From positions 1-64,000 of the forward strand of contig NZ_VITA01000016.1 of NCBI RefSeq assembly GCF_007827695.1: a DNA stretch of 64,000 bases, in the 5' to 3' direction. Made by a program: the position numbers and the translations under genes. The stretch comes from Sinorhizobium medicae (GTDB lineage: Bacteria > Pseudomonadota > Alphaproteobacteria > Rhizobiales > Rhizobiaceae). This document shows positions 32,472 to 41,847 of the stretch, piece after piece. Each line of letters opens with the position of its first letter. Positions within the stretch are counted from its first letter, which is position 1. Below the pieces are notes generated by a model. It was not told the DNA's origin, made no database searches, and saw nothing but the letters and a program-made list of their open reading frames with translations.

Positions 32472-33605
32472 TCAGCGCAAGAGCGCCCTCGCCTCTTCAA
32501 TTCCAAGCGCCGCCGGCTGGGTGCAGGTCGTCGACAATGTGACGAAGCCTCCCTCCTCGCCCGATTTCAGGATCGAAACCATCACGTCGACCCCGTGCAG
32601 CGTGCGTTCGAGCGAGCAGCGAGCGTCGCGGCCCTTGAGGATCGCATCTGCCATGTCCGCGAGCCCCGCCGCGCGATAATTGGCGATCGGGCCGAGCGGA
32701 TGGTCCCAGTTGTTGACGGCGAACGGATGGTCCCACATTTCGAGCGGCTGTATGTCCTTGTTCCGTCCGCTGGCTTCGACCGTGCCCCCGAAAAAATTTG
32801 GATCCGGAACGAAGAGTGAGCCATCTGTGCCGTAAAGCTCCATGTTTGCATGGCGATGCGCCCAGACATCCCAGCTTGCCGAGAGGGTGATGGTCGCACC
32901 GTTCTGGAATTCGAGCAGGGCGTGTATGTTGGTAGGTGTCCTGACCGGGATAACCTCGCCCTTTCGGGGCTCGCTGGTGATGGTCCGCGTCGTGCTTGCC
33001 ATGGAGGACAGTGCAGCTACGCGTTTTACCGGTCCGATCAGGTTGATCAGGTTGGCAATGTAATAGGGCCCGAGGTCGAGGATCGGCCCGCCGCCCGGCA
33101 GGAAGAAGAAGTCCGGATTCGGATGCCACATTTCCATACCGGGGCTCATGACGTGACAGGTGCCGGAGGTGACCCGGCCGATCTTGCCCGCGTCGATATA
33201 ATTGCGGGCGAGCTGGTGTGCACCGCCGAGGAAAGTGTCCGGTGCGCAGCCGACAGTCAGCCCTTTCCTCGTGGCGATGCTCCTGAGCTCTTCCCCCTGC
33301 TCCAGCGAGAGCACCAAAGGTTTTTCCGAATAGACATGCTTGCCCGCTTCCAAAATGGCCTTTGAAACCGGGAAGTGCGCCTCCGGAATCGTCAGATTGA
33401 CGACGATGTCCGCTTCCGGGTTGGCGAGAAGCGCTTCGATGCTCTGCGCCGTGACGTCGAATTCCGCGCCGCGTGCTTCAGCCGCCACCGGATTGATGTC
33501 GGCGCATGCGGCGATCCTGATACCCTTGAACAGTGGAGCGAGTTTGAAATAGGTCGTTGAAATATTGCCGCATCCGATGATGCCGACGCCAAGTTCTTTT
33601 GTCAT
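32472..33605 (-). CDS. Gfo/Idh/MocA family oxidoreductase
   Basis: 377 residues. N-terminal Rossmann domain (GVGIIGCGNISTTYFKLAPLFKGIRIAACADINPVAA) with the Gfo EKP motif in YSEKPLVLS. The C-terminal alpha/beta domain contains HPNPDFFFLPGGGPILDLGPYYIANLINLIGPV, where Asp and Tyr of the DxxPY-like active site sit. Such enzymes oxidise or reduce sugars, inositols and sugar acids with NAD(P). With the isomerase upstream it forms the usual catabolic pair of sugar operons (compare inositol and trehalose-type thuAB genes). Confidence 0.9.
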   Translation of the reverse strand: MTKELGVGIIGCGNISTTYFKLAPLFKGIRIAACADINPVAAEARGAEFDVTAQSIEALLANPEADIVVNLTIPEAHFPVSKAILEAGKHVYSEKPLVLSLEQGEELRSIATRKGLTVGCAPDTFLGGAHQLARNYIDAGKIGRVTSGTCHVMSPGMEMWHPNPDFFFLPGGGPILDLGPYYIANLINLIGPVKRVAALSSMASTTRTITSEPRKGEVIPVRTPTNIHALLEFQNGATITLSASWDVWAHRHANMELYGTDGSLFVPDPNFFGGTVEASGRNKDIQPLEMWDHPFAVNNWDHPLGPIANYRAAGLADMADAILKGRDARCSLERTLHGVDVMVSILKSGEEGGFVTLSTTCTQPAALGIEEARALLR

Positions 33606-33620
33606 GGGCCTATCCGTCGA

Positions 33621-34382
33621 TCAGTAGGATTGAATAGAGGCCAGCGAGCGCTTGGCGAAACGCCGGAAATCGCTGGGATTGTCGTGTTCGGCGATGAAAT
33701 ATTTCGCCGACGTCCTGGAAAGCGCCTGTATCAGTGCCTTCCAGTCGAGCGTCCCCTCCCCGACATCGGCCCAACCGTCCTCGTCCGCCTTCTCGCCCTT
33801 AGGCGCGATATCCTTGACGTGGACCGCCGTGATGCGGGGGCCATATTTCGAGATCCAGGCGAATGGATCCGCTCCGCCGCGCACGATCCAGGCGATATCG
33901 GCTTCCCAGGAAAGGTCGGGACCGCCTGCCAAGATCTGGTCGAGCGGCACCGAGCCGTCGGCGAGCGCGTGAAACTCGAAGTCGTGATTGTGCCAACCGA
34001 AATCGAGGCCGGCATCGCGGAACGGCTTACCGGCCGCCTGCAGACGGCCCCCGAAGGCCCGCCAGCCGGTCGCATCGCTCGGGCGCTGATCCGGCATCAG
34101 GTAGGGGCAATAGATAGCGCGAATGCCGAGCGACTCGGCGATCTGCAGAACGCGGGACGGATTGCCCTCCAGCATGTCCAAGCCGAAATGGGCTGTCGGC
34201 ATGGATAGGCCGTTGCGGTCGAGTCCGGCCTTGAACTCGGCGATCTCCGCATCAGAGAGTGCCGCGTAAAGGGCTCCGTAACCCTCGACCTGCGTGTAGC
34301 CCGCAGAACCGATGGCAGAGAGGACTTCGGCAAAGGGCGGGAAATTTCGGGCGCTGTAAAGCTGGAAGCTGACATCTTTCAT
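33621..34382 (-). CDS. Sugar phosphate isomerase/epimerase (xylose isomerase-like TIM barrel)
   Basis: 253 residues from MKDVSFQLYSARNFPPFAEVL. AP-endonuclease-2-like TIM barrel with metal-ligand candidates in DFGWHNHDFEF, SWEADIAWIVRGG and ITAVHVKDI, and the C-terminal FIAEHDNPSDFRRF. These proteins (IolE, IolH, ThuB-like) isomerise, dehydrate or epimerise sugars or cyclitols. Located between the GH2 gene and the oxidoreductase, 15 bases from the latter. Confidence 0.85.
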   Translation of the reverse strand: MKDVSFQLYSARNFPPFAEVLSAIGSAGYTQVEGYGALYAALSDAEIAEFKAGLDRNGLSMPTAHFGLDMLEGNPSRVLQIAESLGIRAIYCPYLMPDQRPSDATGWRAFGGRLQAAGKPFRDAGLDFGWHNHDFEFHALADGSVPLDQILAGGPDLSWEADIAWIVRGGADPFAWISKYGPRITAVHVKDIAPKGEKADEDGWADVGEGTLDWKALIQALSRTSAKYFIAEHDNPSDFRRFAKRSLASIQSY

Positions 34383-34431
34383 CGAACTCTCCTGGTGGTT
34401 GGAACGGTCGCCTGGGAGTGGGAGTGTGCCT

Positions 34432-36912
34432 TCACCCTTTTCCCTGGCAGGTTTCGAGATCGTAGGCGCTGAAGCGCGGGCTCGCGCCGGCATCGACCGG
34501 CACCCTCGGCCTGAAACGGATCGATTTCGTCTCGCCGGCGGTCAGGTCGAAAGCATTATCCGAATAGCGCCCCTCGATATCGGCCTCTATCATGACGTGC
34601 AGGGCAAGCCCGGCCGCCTTCACCGAGACATCGAAGGAACCATCCGGCCGAGGTACTGCCTCGACTGTCAGACCGGAGGGCGCGAGATCGAGCGCTTTAT
34701 AGGTGCCGTTGACATAATGCCCCTCGCCGGTCGATCCGTTCGAAGCTTCGAAAGACCAGAAGAGAAGCATGTCGGACGGGATGTCCTTTGCGGCAATGGC
34801 CACGAGCGTCGCAGCACGATCGGGCGAGCAGGTCCCCGCGACGGCGAGCAGCGGTTGCCGTTCGCCGTCGAGCGAAACGAGGAACGCCTGAAGCTCCACC
34901 GTGACCGGCTCGGCCGTGTCGTTTACCATCGATATGGCGACCTCACTGCCTTCCGCGGACGGAATCGCTGCTACGGCAACCGGCTGGAAGAAGCGGCGCG
35001 CCATATAGTGCATTGCCTTCCACTGTCCGCCAAAGTCCAGGCTCGACCAGGAGGTGACCGGCCAGGTGTCGTTGAGCTGCCAGTAAAGCGTGCCCATGCA
35101 ATGGGGCTTCAGCGACCGCCAGTAATCGACTGCGGTCCGGATCGCGAGCCCCTGCTGGATCTGGCTCAGATAGACGAAGCTCGGAAAATCCTTTGGGAAA
35201 CGGAAATAGCGGAACATCGTACCGGCGATCCGCTCATTGCCGCCGGCATTCTTCTGATGTGCCTCCATGACCGGCGAAGCGATATTGAGGTCCCGTTCCC
35301 CGGCGAATTGCCGGATCACCGGCATCGACGTGTAGGATTGAAAGCCGAATTCGGAGCAGAAGCGTGGCCGGACCGTGCGGTAATTGTCAAAGGACTTGTT
35401 CTCGTGCCAGACGGACCAGTAGTGCATGTCGCCGGCGCCGTCGGCGTGCCAGGCGTCTCCGAAATCGAGGTAACCGGCGGAAGGGCTCGACGGCCACCAG
35501 ATCGCTTCCGGGCAGGCCCGCCTCATGGCGGTCTCGACCGTCCGGTTCAGGCGGTCGTAGGAGACGAGATAGCGATCCCGGTCCTTTCGGCTCTCCTCGA
35601 ACCAGGTGAGCGCACCGACCAGTTCGTTGTCGCCGCACCAGAGCGCTATGGACGGATGGGTCGAAAGCCGCCTGACCTGATAATCCACTTCGTCCGCAAC
35701 ATTCTCGAGAAAATCCGGCGTCGACGGGTACAGATTGCAGGCAAACATGAAATCCTGCCAGACGAGCAGACCGAGCCGGTCGCAGAGATCATAGAACCAG
35801 TCGGGCTCGTAGAAGCCACCGCCCCAGACGCGGATCATGTTCATGTTCGCGTCGACTGCCGAGCGGAGGAGGTCTTCCACCGCCTCCGGGGTGACGCGCG
35901 ACCTCAGCGCATCCGCCGGTATCCAGTTTGCACCGCGGCAGAATACCTCTCGGCCGTTGACTCTGAAAGCAAAACGGCTTCCTGCCTCGTCACTGTCGGT
36001 GACGAGTTTTATGGTGCGGAAGCCGATTTGACGCGTAACGGTCTCGCCCGGCACCTCCACCTTAAGCGTCGAAAACGCTTGGTCACCGCTGCCCGCCGGC
36101 CACCAGCGCCTCGGCTCCTCTATCGTGAAGACATGGGTAACGCGCGTTTCCCCGGGGCCGACCGCGCAATCCAATCGCTCGCGCACTCCGTCGAGCGTGA
36201 AATAGACCGGCACTATTCCGGGATCCCGGGCAAAAAGCTGGACCGTCACCTGCAGATCGACCGAGCCGTCCTCCAGCCAGAGCTGACGCGTCGTGAGATG
36301 CTCGATGCGCGCCGTCTCCAACCGGCAAAGCGCGAGAGAGCCGTAGACACCGAGCGGCGCGATCGCGATGTTCCAGTCCCAGCCAAAGTGACATTGCGGC
36401 TTGCGCAGCATATTCCCGTTGGCAATCGGCGAATTGCCGTCGTGATAGGGCACGTAGAAAGGTTGCGCCGCCTGCCGCCGTTCACCCTCGGCAATTGCCG
36501 AATGGAGTATGATGCGAATACGGTTTTCGCCCGCGACAATCGCATCCGAGACATCGGGGCGGTAACGGCGAAAGCAGTTCTCCGCCGTCAGCACAAGCTG
36601 TTCGTTGACGAAGACCGAAGCGACGGTATCGATGCTCTCGAAGTCGAGATACCATCCCCCGTTCAGATCGTCCGCACCGATGACGACGGTCCGCTCGAGC
36701 ACCCACTCTTTCCGGGCGACCCATTGGATCTCGGCCTCGTTGCGGCCATGGTATGGATCGGCGATGATGCCGGCTCGCTGCAGCGCGCTATGCACGTCGC
36801 CCGGCAGCGCGATCGTCAGCGCATGGCTGTTGTCGGCGGAGGCGAGCAGCCAATCGCCGGAAAGATCGATACGGAGTGCATCGCGGTTCGGGGTGTCGGA
36901 AGACATTTCCAC
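34432..36912 (-). CDS. Glycoside hydrolase family 2, beta-mannosidase-like
   Basis: 826 residues, the usual length of GH2 beta-mannosidases (about 820-860). N-terminal jelly roll (LSGDWLLASADNSHALTIALPGDVHSALQRAGIIADPY), sandwich domains, then the TIM barrel. FGWDWNIAIAPLGVYG and the catalytic acid/base Glu in WCGDNELVG are seen, as is the nucleophile Glu in RFCSEFGFQS. FCRGANWIPADAL and MIRVWGGGFYEPDWFYDLCDRLGLLVWQDFMFACNLYP are hallmark mannosidase segments. No signal peptide, so it cleaves imported beta-mannosides in the cytoplasm. M3 is an alternative start. It follows the importer genes, pointing to a beta-mannoside or related glycoside as the operon's substrate. Confidence 0.92.
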   Translation of the reverse strand: MEMSSDTPNRDALRIDLSGDWLLASADNSHALTIALPGDVHSALQRAGIIADPYHGRNEAEIQWVARKEWVLERTVVIGADDLNGGWYLDFESIDTVASVFVNEQLVLTAENCFRRYRPDVSDAIVAGENRIRIILHSAIAEGERRQAAQPFYVPYHDGNSPIANGNMLRKPQCHFGWDWNIAIAPLGVYGSLALCRLETARIEHLTTRQLWLEDGSVDLQVTVQLFARDPGIVPVYFTLDGVRERLDCAVGPGETRVTHVFTIEEPRRWWPAGSGDQAFSTLKVEVPGETVTRQIGFRTIKLVTDSDEAGSRFAFRVNGREVFCRGANWIPADALRSRVTPEAVEDLLRSAVDANMNMIRVWGGGFYEPDWFYDLCDRLGLLVWQDFMFACNLYPSTPDFLENVADEVDYQVRRLSTHPSIALWCGDNELVGALTWFEESRKDRDRYLVSYDRLNRTVETAMRRACPEAIWWPSSPSAGYLDFGDAWHADGAGDMHYWSVWHENKSFDNYRTVRPRFCSEFGFQSYTSMPVIRQFAGERDLNIASPVMEAHQKNAGGNERIAGTMFRYFRFPKDFPSFVYLSQIQQGLAIRTAVDYWRSLKPHCMGTLYWQLNDTWPVTSWSSLDFGGQWKAMHYMARRFFQPVAVAAIPSAEGSEVAISMVNDTAEPVTVELQAFLVSLDGERQPLLAVAGTCSPDRAATLVAIAAKDIPSDMLLFWSFEASNGSTGEGHYVNGTYKALDLAPSGLTVEAVPRPDGSFDVSVKAAGLALHVMIEADIEGRYSDNAFDLTAGETKSIRFRPRVPVDAGASPRFSAYDLETCQGKG

Positions 36913-36923
36913 AGTCCATTCGT

Positions 36924-36979
36924 GCGGCGGCCTGTACCGCCGCCGTTTCGATCACGCGGACCGGGGCATGCTGCCCCGG
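36924..36979. repeat. Two hairpins between ATPase and GH2 genes
   Basis: GCGGCGG-(6)-CCGCCGC at 36924-36943 and CCGGGGCA-TGC-TGCCCCGG at 36961-36979, both exact, in the 84-base intercistronic gap. Likely RNA structures that adjust expression of the importer versus the enzymes. Confidence 0.55.
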
Positions 36980-36996
36980 CTCCGCTTTGCGGCTCG

Positions 36997-38082
36997 TCAG
37001 AGGCGGTTTTCGCTCCCGGCGTCGAAGATCGATGCGACGCCCATGTCGAAGGAAAGGCGCACGGTGCTGCCAGGTGGATAGCGCCTTTGGCCGGCAATCC
37101 TCACCGACATCGATTGGCCGGCAAATGTCAGCCAAAGGAGGTTGTCCGCTCCCATCGGTTCCTCGATATCGACGACCGCCTGATGCGTCGCCTCGCCATC
37201 CCTTGCTTCATCGACCTTCACGTGTTCCGGCCGCAGGCCCAGCACGACTTTCTGACCCGTGCGCAGTTTGGCCTGGCCCGGATAGTCGGTCACGTCGAAG
37301 GCGACGCCGCCGACCCGGACGAAACTGCGTCCGTCCTTCGTCTCCACCTCCCCACGGAAGAAGTTCATGGATGGCGAGCCGATGAAACCGGCGACGAACA
37401 GGTTCTCAGGAGCATTGTAGATGGTCATGGGATCGGCGAGCTGCTGGATCACGCCGCTCTTCATGACAGCGATCCGGTCGGCAAGCGTCAGCGCTTCGAT
37501 CTGGTCATGGGTGACATAGATCATCGTATTCTTCAGCGACTGATGCAGCCGCTTGATTTCGACGCGCAGTTCGGATCGGAGCTTGGCATCGAGATTCGAC
37601 AGTGGCTCGTCGAACAGGAAGACGTCGACATCGCGCACCAGCGCCCGGCCGATCGCCACACGCTGACGCTGACCGCCGGAAAGCTCCGAGGGCTTGCGCT
37701 TGAGCAAGGGCTGGATCTGAAGGATCTCCGCCGCACGCGCCACGCGCCTGTCGATTTCGGCCGGCGGAATCTTGGCGACTTTCAGGCCGAAGGAGAGATT
37801 CTTCTCCACAGTCATCTGCGGATAGAGCGCATAGGACTGGAACACCATACCGATGCCGCGGTCCTTCGGCTCCTCCCAGGTGACGTTGCGGTCCTTGATG
37901 AAGATCTGTCCGTCAGAAACGTCGAGCAGGCCGGCAATGCAGTTGAGCAGCGTGGACTTACCGCACCCGGAAGAGCCGAGCAGAACCAGGAACTCCCCGT
38001 GATCAATGTCGAGATTGAGCCTGTCGAGCACGGTTACAGCGCCGAAATTCAACGACAGATCCCTGACAGATACGCTTGTCAT
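36997..38082 (-). CDS. Sugar ABC transporter ATP-binding protein (UgpC type)
   Basis: 361 residues. Walker A GSSGCGKST at about 36-44, FQSYALYPQMTV Q-loop, signature LSGGQRQR, Walker B VFLFDEP, VTHDQIE switch. C-terminal MalK regulatory domain with FFRGEVETKDG, VVLGLRPEHVKVDEARDG and a final SFDMGVASIFDAGSENRL. CUT1 class. It is six bases from the upstream permease stop and part of the same operon. Confidence 0.92.
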   Translation of the reverse strand: MTSVSVRDLSLNFGAVTVLDRLNLDIDHGEFLVLLGSSGCGKSTLLNCIAGLLDVSDGQIFIKDRNVTWEEPKDRGIGMVFQSYALYPQMTVEKNLSFGLKVAKIPPAEIDRRVARAAEILQIQPLLKRKPSELSGGQRQRVAIGRALVRDVDVFLFDEPLSNLDAKLRSELRVEIKRLHQSLKNTMIYVTHDQIEALTLADRIAVMKSGVIQQLADPMTIYNAPENLFVAGFIGSPSMNFFRGEVETKDGRSFVRVGGVAFDVTDYPGQAKLRTGQKVVLGLRPEHVKVDEARDGEATHQAVVDIEEPMGADNLLWLTFAGQSMSVRIAGQRRYPPGSTVRLSFDMGVASIFDAGSENRL

Positions 38083-38088
38083 GCTTCC

Positions 38089-39030
38089 TTACCCTTTCAC
38101 TGCGCCGGCGGCGATGCCGCGAACGAACAGGCGGCCGGAGACGAAGTAGACCGTCAACGGCACGAGGCCGGTCAGGATCGTGGCCGCCATGTTGACGTTG
38201 TATTCCTTCACGCCCTGCACCGAATTGACGATATTGTTGAGCTGGACCGTCATCGGGTAGTATTCCGGCCGGGTGAAGACCACGCCGAAAAGGAAGTCGT
38301 TCCATATCCCGGTCACCTGCAGGATCATGGCGACCACGAAGATCGGCAGTGACATCGGCAGCATGATCTTGAAGTAGATCGTCCAGAACCCTGCGCCGTC
38401 GACACGCGCGGCCTTGAAGAGTTCCTCCGGCAGCCCGGCGAAATAATTGCGGAACAGCAGGGTCAGGATCGGCATGCCGAAAATCGTGTGCACGATGATC
38501 AGGCCGGTCAGCGTTCCGTAGACGCCCAGTTCCCTCAGCACGATGACGATCGGATAGATCATCACCTGGTAAGGGATGAACGCACCGACGATGAGGATGG
38601 TGAAGAACAGATCCGCGCCTTTGAAGCGCCAGTTGGCGAGCGCGTAACCGTTCACCGACGCGATGGCGATCGAAATGATCACCGACGGCACCGTAATGCG
38701 CACCGAATTCCAGAAGCCGCGGGAAAGTCCGTCGCAATTGAGGCCGGTGCAGGCCTCTGACCAGGCTTTCACCCAGGGTTCGAAGGTGATCTCAAGCGGC
38801 GGCGCGAAGATGTTGCCGACGCGGATCTCGGGCATGCCCTTGAGCGACGTTACGATCATCACATAAAGCGGCAGAAGATAATAAAGCGCCACGAGGGTCA
38901 ACGTCCCGTAGACGATGATGTTGCGGCGCGAGAGCGTCCTGCGCGGTTTCCTGCCGCGCGCACCGGCCATGAGGCTGGCGGGGGCAGTCTCGTAACCCAC
39001 GACCATGTTGTTGTCTGCGATGCTATCCAC
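38089..39030 (-). CDS. Sugar ABC transporter permease (MalG type)
   Basis: 313 residues if read from the GTG at 39030, which has GGAGGAGG eight bases upstream; an in-frame TTG at 39048 lies further upstream and is the other candidate. Six spans (NIIVYGTLTLVALYYLLPLYVMIV...), EAA-like motif KAARVDGAGFWTIYFKIMLPMSLP, and the end GRLFVRGIAAGAVKG. Slight overlap (8 bases) with the preceding permease gene suggests translational coupling. Confidence 0.9.
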   Translation of the reverse strand: MDSIADNNMVVGYETAPASLMAGARGRKPRRTLSRRNIIVYGTLTLVALYYLLPLYVMIVTSLKGMPEIRVGNIFAPPLEITFEPWVKAWSEACTGLNCDGLSRGFWNSVRITVPSVIISIAIASVNGYALANWRFKGADLFFTILIVGAFIPYQVMIYPIVIVLRELGVYGTLTGLIIVHTIFGMPILTLLFRNYFAGLPEELFKAARVDGAGFWTIYFKIMLPMSLPIFVVAMILQVTGIWNDFLFGVVFTRPEYYPMTVQLNNIVNSVQGVKEYNVNMAATILTGLVPLTVYFVSGRLFVRGIAAGAVKG

Positions 39031-39931
39031 GCTTACGACCTCCTCCAAATTCCAGATAGGCCCACGGCACGATGATGATCGCGACGGTCACGAGCATCAT
39101 GGTAGAGGCGGCGAAGCCCTGGCCCAGGTTCTGCGCCTGGAACATGTAGTCGTAGACGTATTTGGCCGGAACTTCGGATGCGATCCCCGGGCCGCCGCTC
39201 GTCTGCGCCACGACCAGGTCGTAAACCTTGACGATGCCGCTTGCGATGATCACCAGAGTGGTGATGAAGACGCCGCGCATCATCGGGATGATGATCAGCA
39301 CGTAGGTCTTCCACATCGGGATGCCGTCGACGCGCGAGGCCTTCCATATATCCTCGTCGATGCCGCGCAGGCCGGCCAGCATCAGGCACATGACGAGGCC
39401 GGTGCCCTGCCAAAGCGCCGCGATGAGAATGCCGTAAATGACGATATTCGAATTATATAGCGGATCGAAAGCGAAGCTCGTCCATCCGAGAGATCTGACA
39501 ATCGACTGGATACCGTATTGCGGGTTGAGCAGCCATTGCCAGACAAGGCCCGTGACGATGAACGACAGGGCGAATGGGTAGAGCATGATCGTCCGGAACG
39601 TATTCTCGAAACGGATCTTCTGGTCCATCAGGGCGGCCAGCACGAAGCCGATCACCAGGCTGAACATCAGTGACAGCAAACCGAAGACCGCCAGGTTCTG
39701 AATCGAGATCAGCCAGCGCGGGGCCGCCCACAGCCGCTCATACTGGTCAAAACCGACGAAGGAAAGCCGCGGCAGAAGCTTTGAATTGGTAAAGGAGTAG
39801 ACGACCGTCCAGGCCGTGCCGCCCACGAAGATGACCACTGCCGTGAGAATCATCGGGATAGAGGCGATCTTCGCATTCAGGTTTCGCAGCCACTGGTTCG
39901 GCCGCGCCGAACCACGTGTTAGACCTGTCAT
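39023..39931 (-). CDS. Sugar ABC transporter permease (MalF type)
   Basis: 302 residues from MTGLTRGSARPNQWLRNLNAK with GGAGGGAAAC upstream. Spans begin at IPMILTAVVIFVGGTAWTVVYSFTNS. EAA loop WKASRVDGIPMWKTYVLIIIPMM. The sequence type (WLLNPQYGIQ, GLVMCLMLAGLRGIDEDIW) resembles the alpha-glucoside/AglF-ThuF-like group of rhizobial permeases. It is separated from the binding-protein stop by 192 bases containing a hairpin. Confidence 0.9.
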   Translation of the reverse strand: MTGLTRGSARPNQWLRNLNAKIASIPMILTAVVIFVGGTAWTVVYSFTNSKLLPRLSFVGFDQYERLWAAPRWLISIQNLAVFGLLSLMFSLVIGFVLAALMDQKIRFENTFRTIMLYPFALSFIVTGLVWQWLLNPQYGIQSIVRSLGWTSFAFDPLYNSNIVIYGILIAALWQGTGLVMCLMLAGLRGIDEDIWKASRVDGIPMWKTYVLIIIPMMRGVFITTLVIIASGIVKVYDLVVAQTSGGPGIASEVPAKYVYDYMFQAQNLGQGFAASTMMLVTVAIIIVPWAYLEFGGGRKRG

Positions 39932-40025
39932 GTTTCCCTCCTCCGGAACTGAAAAGGTTTCGAGTGACGGATGGTACCGCCGGCAACACCCACCGGCGCT
40001 GGCCCAAATTGCCGCCCCTCCGGCA

Positions 40026-40051
40026 CCTGCGCTGGTGAAAACCAGCGCAGG
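40026..40051 (-). terminator. Stem-loop after the binding-protein gene
   Basis: CCTGCGCTGGT-GAAA-ACCAGCGCAGG, exact 11-bp stem with a 4-base loop, 73 bases past the binding-protein stop and before the permease. No T-run, so mRNA stabilisation or partial attenuation is likelier than full termination. Confidence 0.6.
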
Positions 40052-40123
40052 CGGCACGATCTAATCGTGCGTTCGGTGGGAGAGATCAGCCTCGCCAGAG
40101 TGCGGGGTTCGATAGGGGCCGCC

Positions 40124-41359
40124 TCAATCCGCGGACGCGATGATGTCGGCGAAACGCTTCTGCGCGTCTTCCGGCGTCATTGAGTGATTCGCGAAGAACT
40201 CCGAGAAGAGGTCCTCTTTCTGCTTCTGGCTATCGGCCGACAGAAGCTGATCCGTGCCCTGGATCACATTGCCCTTGGCCAGGATATCGAGACCCTTCTT
40301 CATGCAGTCGTTGGCGGCCGCAAGATCGACATCGCCGCGCACCGGCAGCGAGCCCTTCTTCAGGTTGAAGGCCACCTGCGTTTCCGGCTTAAGCAAGGTC
40401 GATGCCAGCACTCCCTGCGCCTTCGACTTTTCCTCATCTTCGATAAGCGGGAAGTAGAACGCATCGCCACCCGTCGAAATCACCTCGTTCACGCCGAGAC
40501 CCGGCAGGCAGGTGTAGTCGACGCCGGCTTTCTGTCCCGCGAGCTGGAACTCGCCCTGGGCCCAGTCGCCCATGATCTGCCCACCGGCCTTGCCGGTGAT
40601 GACCATATTCGTCGCCTGGTTCCAGTCCTGAACGTTGGTGCCCTTCGACATGCGACGGGCATCGTCGGCTGCCTTGAAGACCTTGGCAATTTCCGGTCCG
40701 GCTGCCACTTCGGCGTCCTTCTCGGCAAAGACCTTTTCAAAGGTGTCCTTGCCTGCGATCGCAACCATCAGCACGTCGAAGGCACCGTTTGCCTGCCACG
40801 GCTGTCCGCCGACGGCGAGCGGAACGATTCCGGCCTTCTCCAGCGCTGGAGCCGCGGCCACGAACTCGTCCCAGTTTTTCGGGACTTCAACGCCCGCCTT
40901 CTTGAACGCGGCGTTAGAGAGCCACAGCCACTGCCAGGAATGGATATTGACAGGCGCGCAGTAGATCTTCCCTTCGATCGTGCAGGAGTCAAGCAGGCTC
41001 GACGGCTTCACGATCTCCTTCCAGTTTTCCTGCGTGGCGATGTCGGTAAGGTCGCGCATCAGGCCCGCCTGCACCAGCTCTTCCGCCTGCCGGCCGTGGT
41101 TGAACTGGGTTGCGCCCATCGGATCGCCCCCGGTAATGCGGCTGATCATGATCGGGCGTGCCGTTCCGCCGGAGCCGGCGATCGCGCCGTCGACCCACTT
41201 GTTGCCGGTTGCATCGAAAGCTTTCGCGAGCTCGGCAACCGCGGCCGCCTCACCGCCGGAAGTCCACCAATGCGTGACCTCGAGATCGGTCGCGTTGGCC
41301 GCACCGAAGGGCAAGGCAGCGGTTGCGCCTAAAGCGGCGGCTAGAAAACGTAATTTCAT
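40124..41359 (-). CDS. Extracellular sugar-binding protein (ABC, CUT1)
   Basis: 411 residues from MKLRFLAAALGATAALPFGAANATD, a clear signal peptide with ribosome site GGAGAGA. Family 1 binding protein: LEVTHWWTSGGEAAAVAELAKAFDATGNKWVDGAIAGSGG, then SRITGGDPMGATQFNHGRQAEELVQAGLMRDL, and a pair of Cys (TIEGKIYCAPVN and DSC; later YTCLPG and NDCMKK) that could form disulfides. It resembles the glucose/oligosaccharide receptors of rhizobia. First gene of an eight-gene operon ending at 31356. A LacI-type operator candidate lies 20 bases upstream of the ATG. Confidence 0.92.
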   Translation of the reverse strand: MKLRFLAAALGATAALPFGAANATDLEVTHWWTSGGEAAAVAELAKAFDATGNKWVDGAIAGSGGTARPIMISRITGGDPMGATQFNHGRQAEELVQAGLMRDLTDIATQENWKEIVKPSSLLDSCTIEGKIYCAPVNIHSWQWLWLSNAAFKKAGVEVPKNWDEFVAAAPALEKAGIVPLAVGGQPWQANGAFDVLMVAIAGKDTFEKVFAEKDAEVAAGPEIAKVFKAADDARRMSKGTNVQDWNQATNMVITGKAGGQIMGDWAQGEFQLAGQKAGVDYTCLPGLGVNEVISTGGDAFYFPLIEDEEKSKAQGVLASTLLKPETQVAFNLKKGSLPVRGDVDLAAANDCMKKGLDILAKGNVIQGTDQLLSADSQKQKEDLFSEFFANHSMTPEDAQKRFADIIASAD

Positions 41360-41377
41360 GAGTCTCTCCTCCCTCAC

Positions 41378-41389
41378 TGTAACGTTGCC
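41378..41389. promoter_or_regulatory. LacI-family operator candidate 1
   Basis: TGTAACGTTGCC, two mismatches from the palindrome TGTAACGTTACA, centred on CG as LacI-family sites usually are. It ends 19 bases before the binding-protein ATG on the minus strand, where repression is easy. Confidence 0.45.
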
Positions 41390-41698
41390 GTAAAAACTTA
41401 GTTCAAAGAATTTCCGGGCGCAACACCCGCAATGGGCATTTCTCAACAAATCGGAAATTACACGTGCTGGAAGCAGATTTCTGCGGGCCGAACCCATCGG
41501 TTAAGCATCCGTTCGCCCACCCCGAATTCAAGAAAAATGACGACTATCCGCTTGTTCGTGCTGATTTATTTCCGTCAGGCATTGCCACGCCGTTCAACCA
41601 TGCCAAAGCGAGAACGACACGACTGCGCTCCGAAGAAAGTTGCAACCGATTCTTTAGACCCTTCGCGGTGCAGCAACGAAAACGCTCGACATTCCAAC

Positions 41699-41710
41699 TG
41701 TATCGTTACA
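41699..41710. promoter_or_regulatory. LacI-family operator candidate 2
   Basis: TGTATCGTTACA, one mismatch from TGTAACGTTACA, within the larger inverted repeat CTGTA-TCGT-TACAG. It is 138 bases upstream of the regulator ATG. Confidence 0.45.
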
Positions 41711-41847
41711 GATTTTGAAGTGAGATCCAGACACCTGGGAAGATGGCCAGCAGCCGCAGTTCGTATATAAGGCGGGCGACGGAGCCTGCAGTTGAACAAG
41801 AGCGATGGGAGAGCCGTGATCCAGGAGAGCGGATCGGCGTGACGGGC

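Larger units (their letters stand above)
41360..41847. other. Divergent control region of the sugar operon
   Basis: About 490 bases between the binding-protein and lacI-type genes. It has two TGTAACGTTACA-like sites (below) and AT-rich stretches at 41430-41470 and 41520-41580. The frames inside have no protein signature. Confidence 0.5.

Noticed and set aside
34399-38352. A 1317-codon open frame on the plus strand
   Set aside because: It lies wholly opposite the GH2 and ATPase genes, which carry all family motifs. High GC3 leaves antisense frames open by chance. The amino-acid pattern (Arg, His, Asp, Gly in excess) is non-protein-like.
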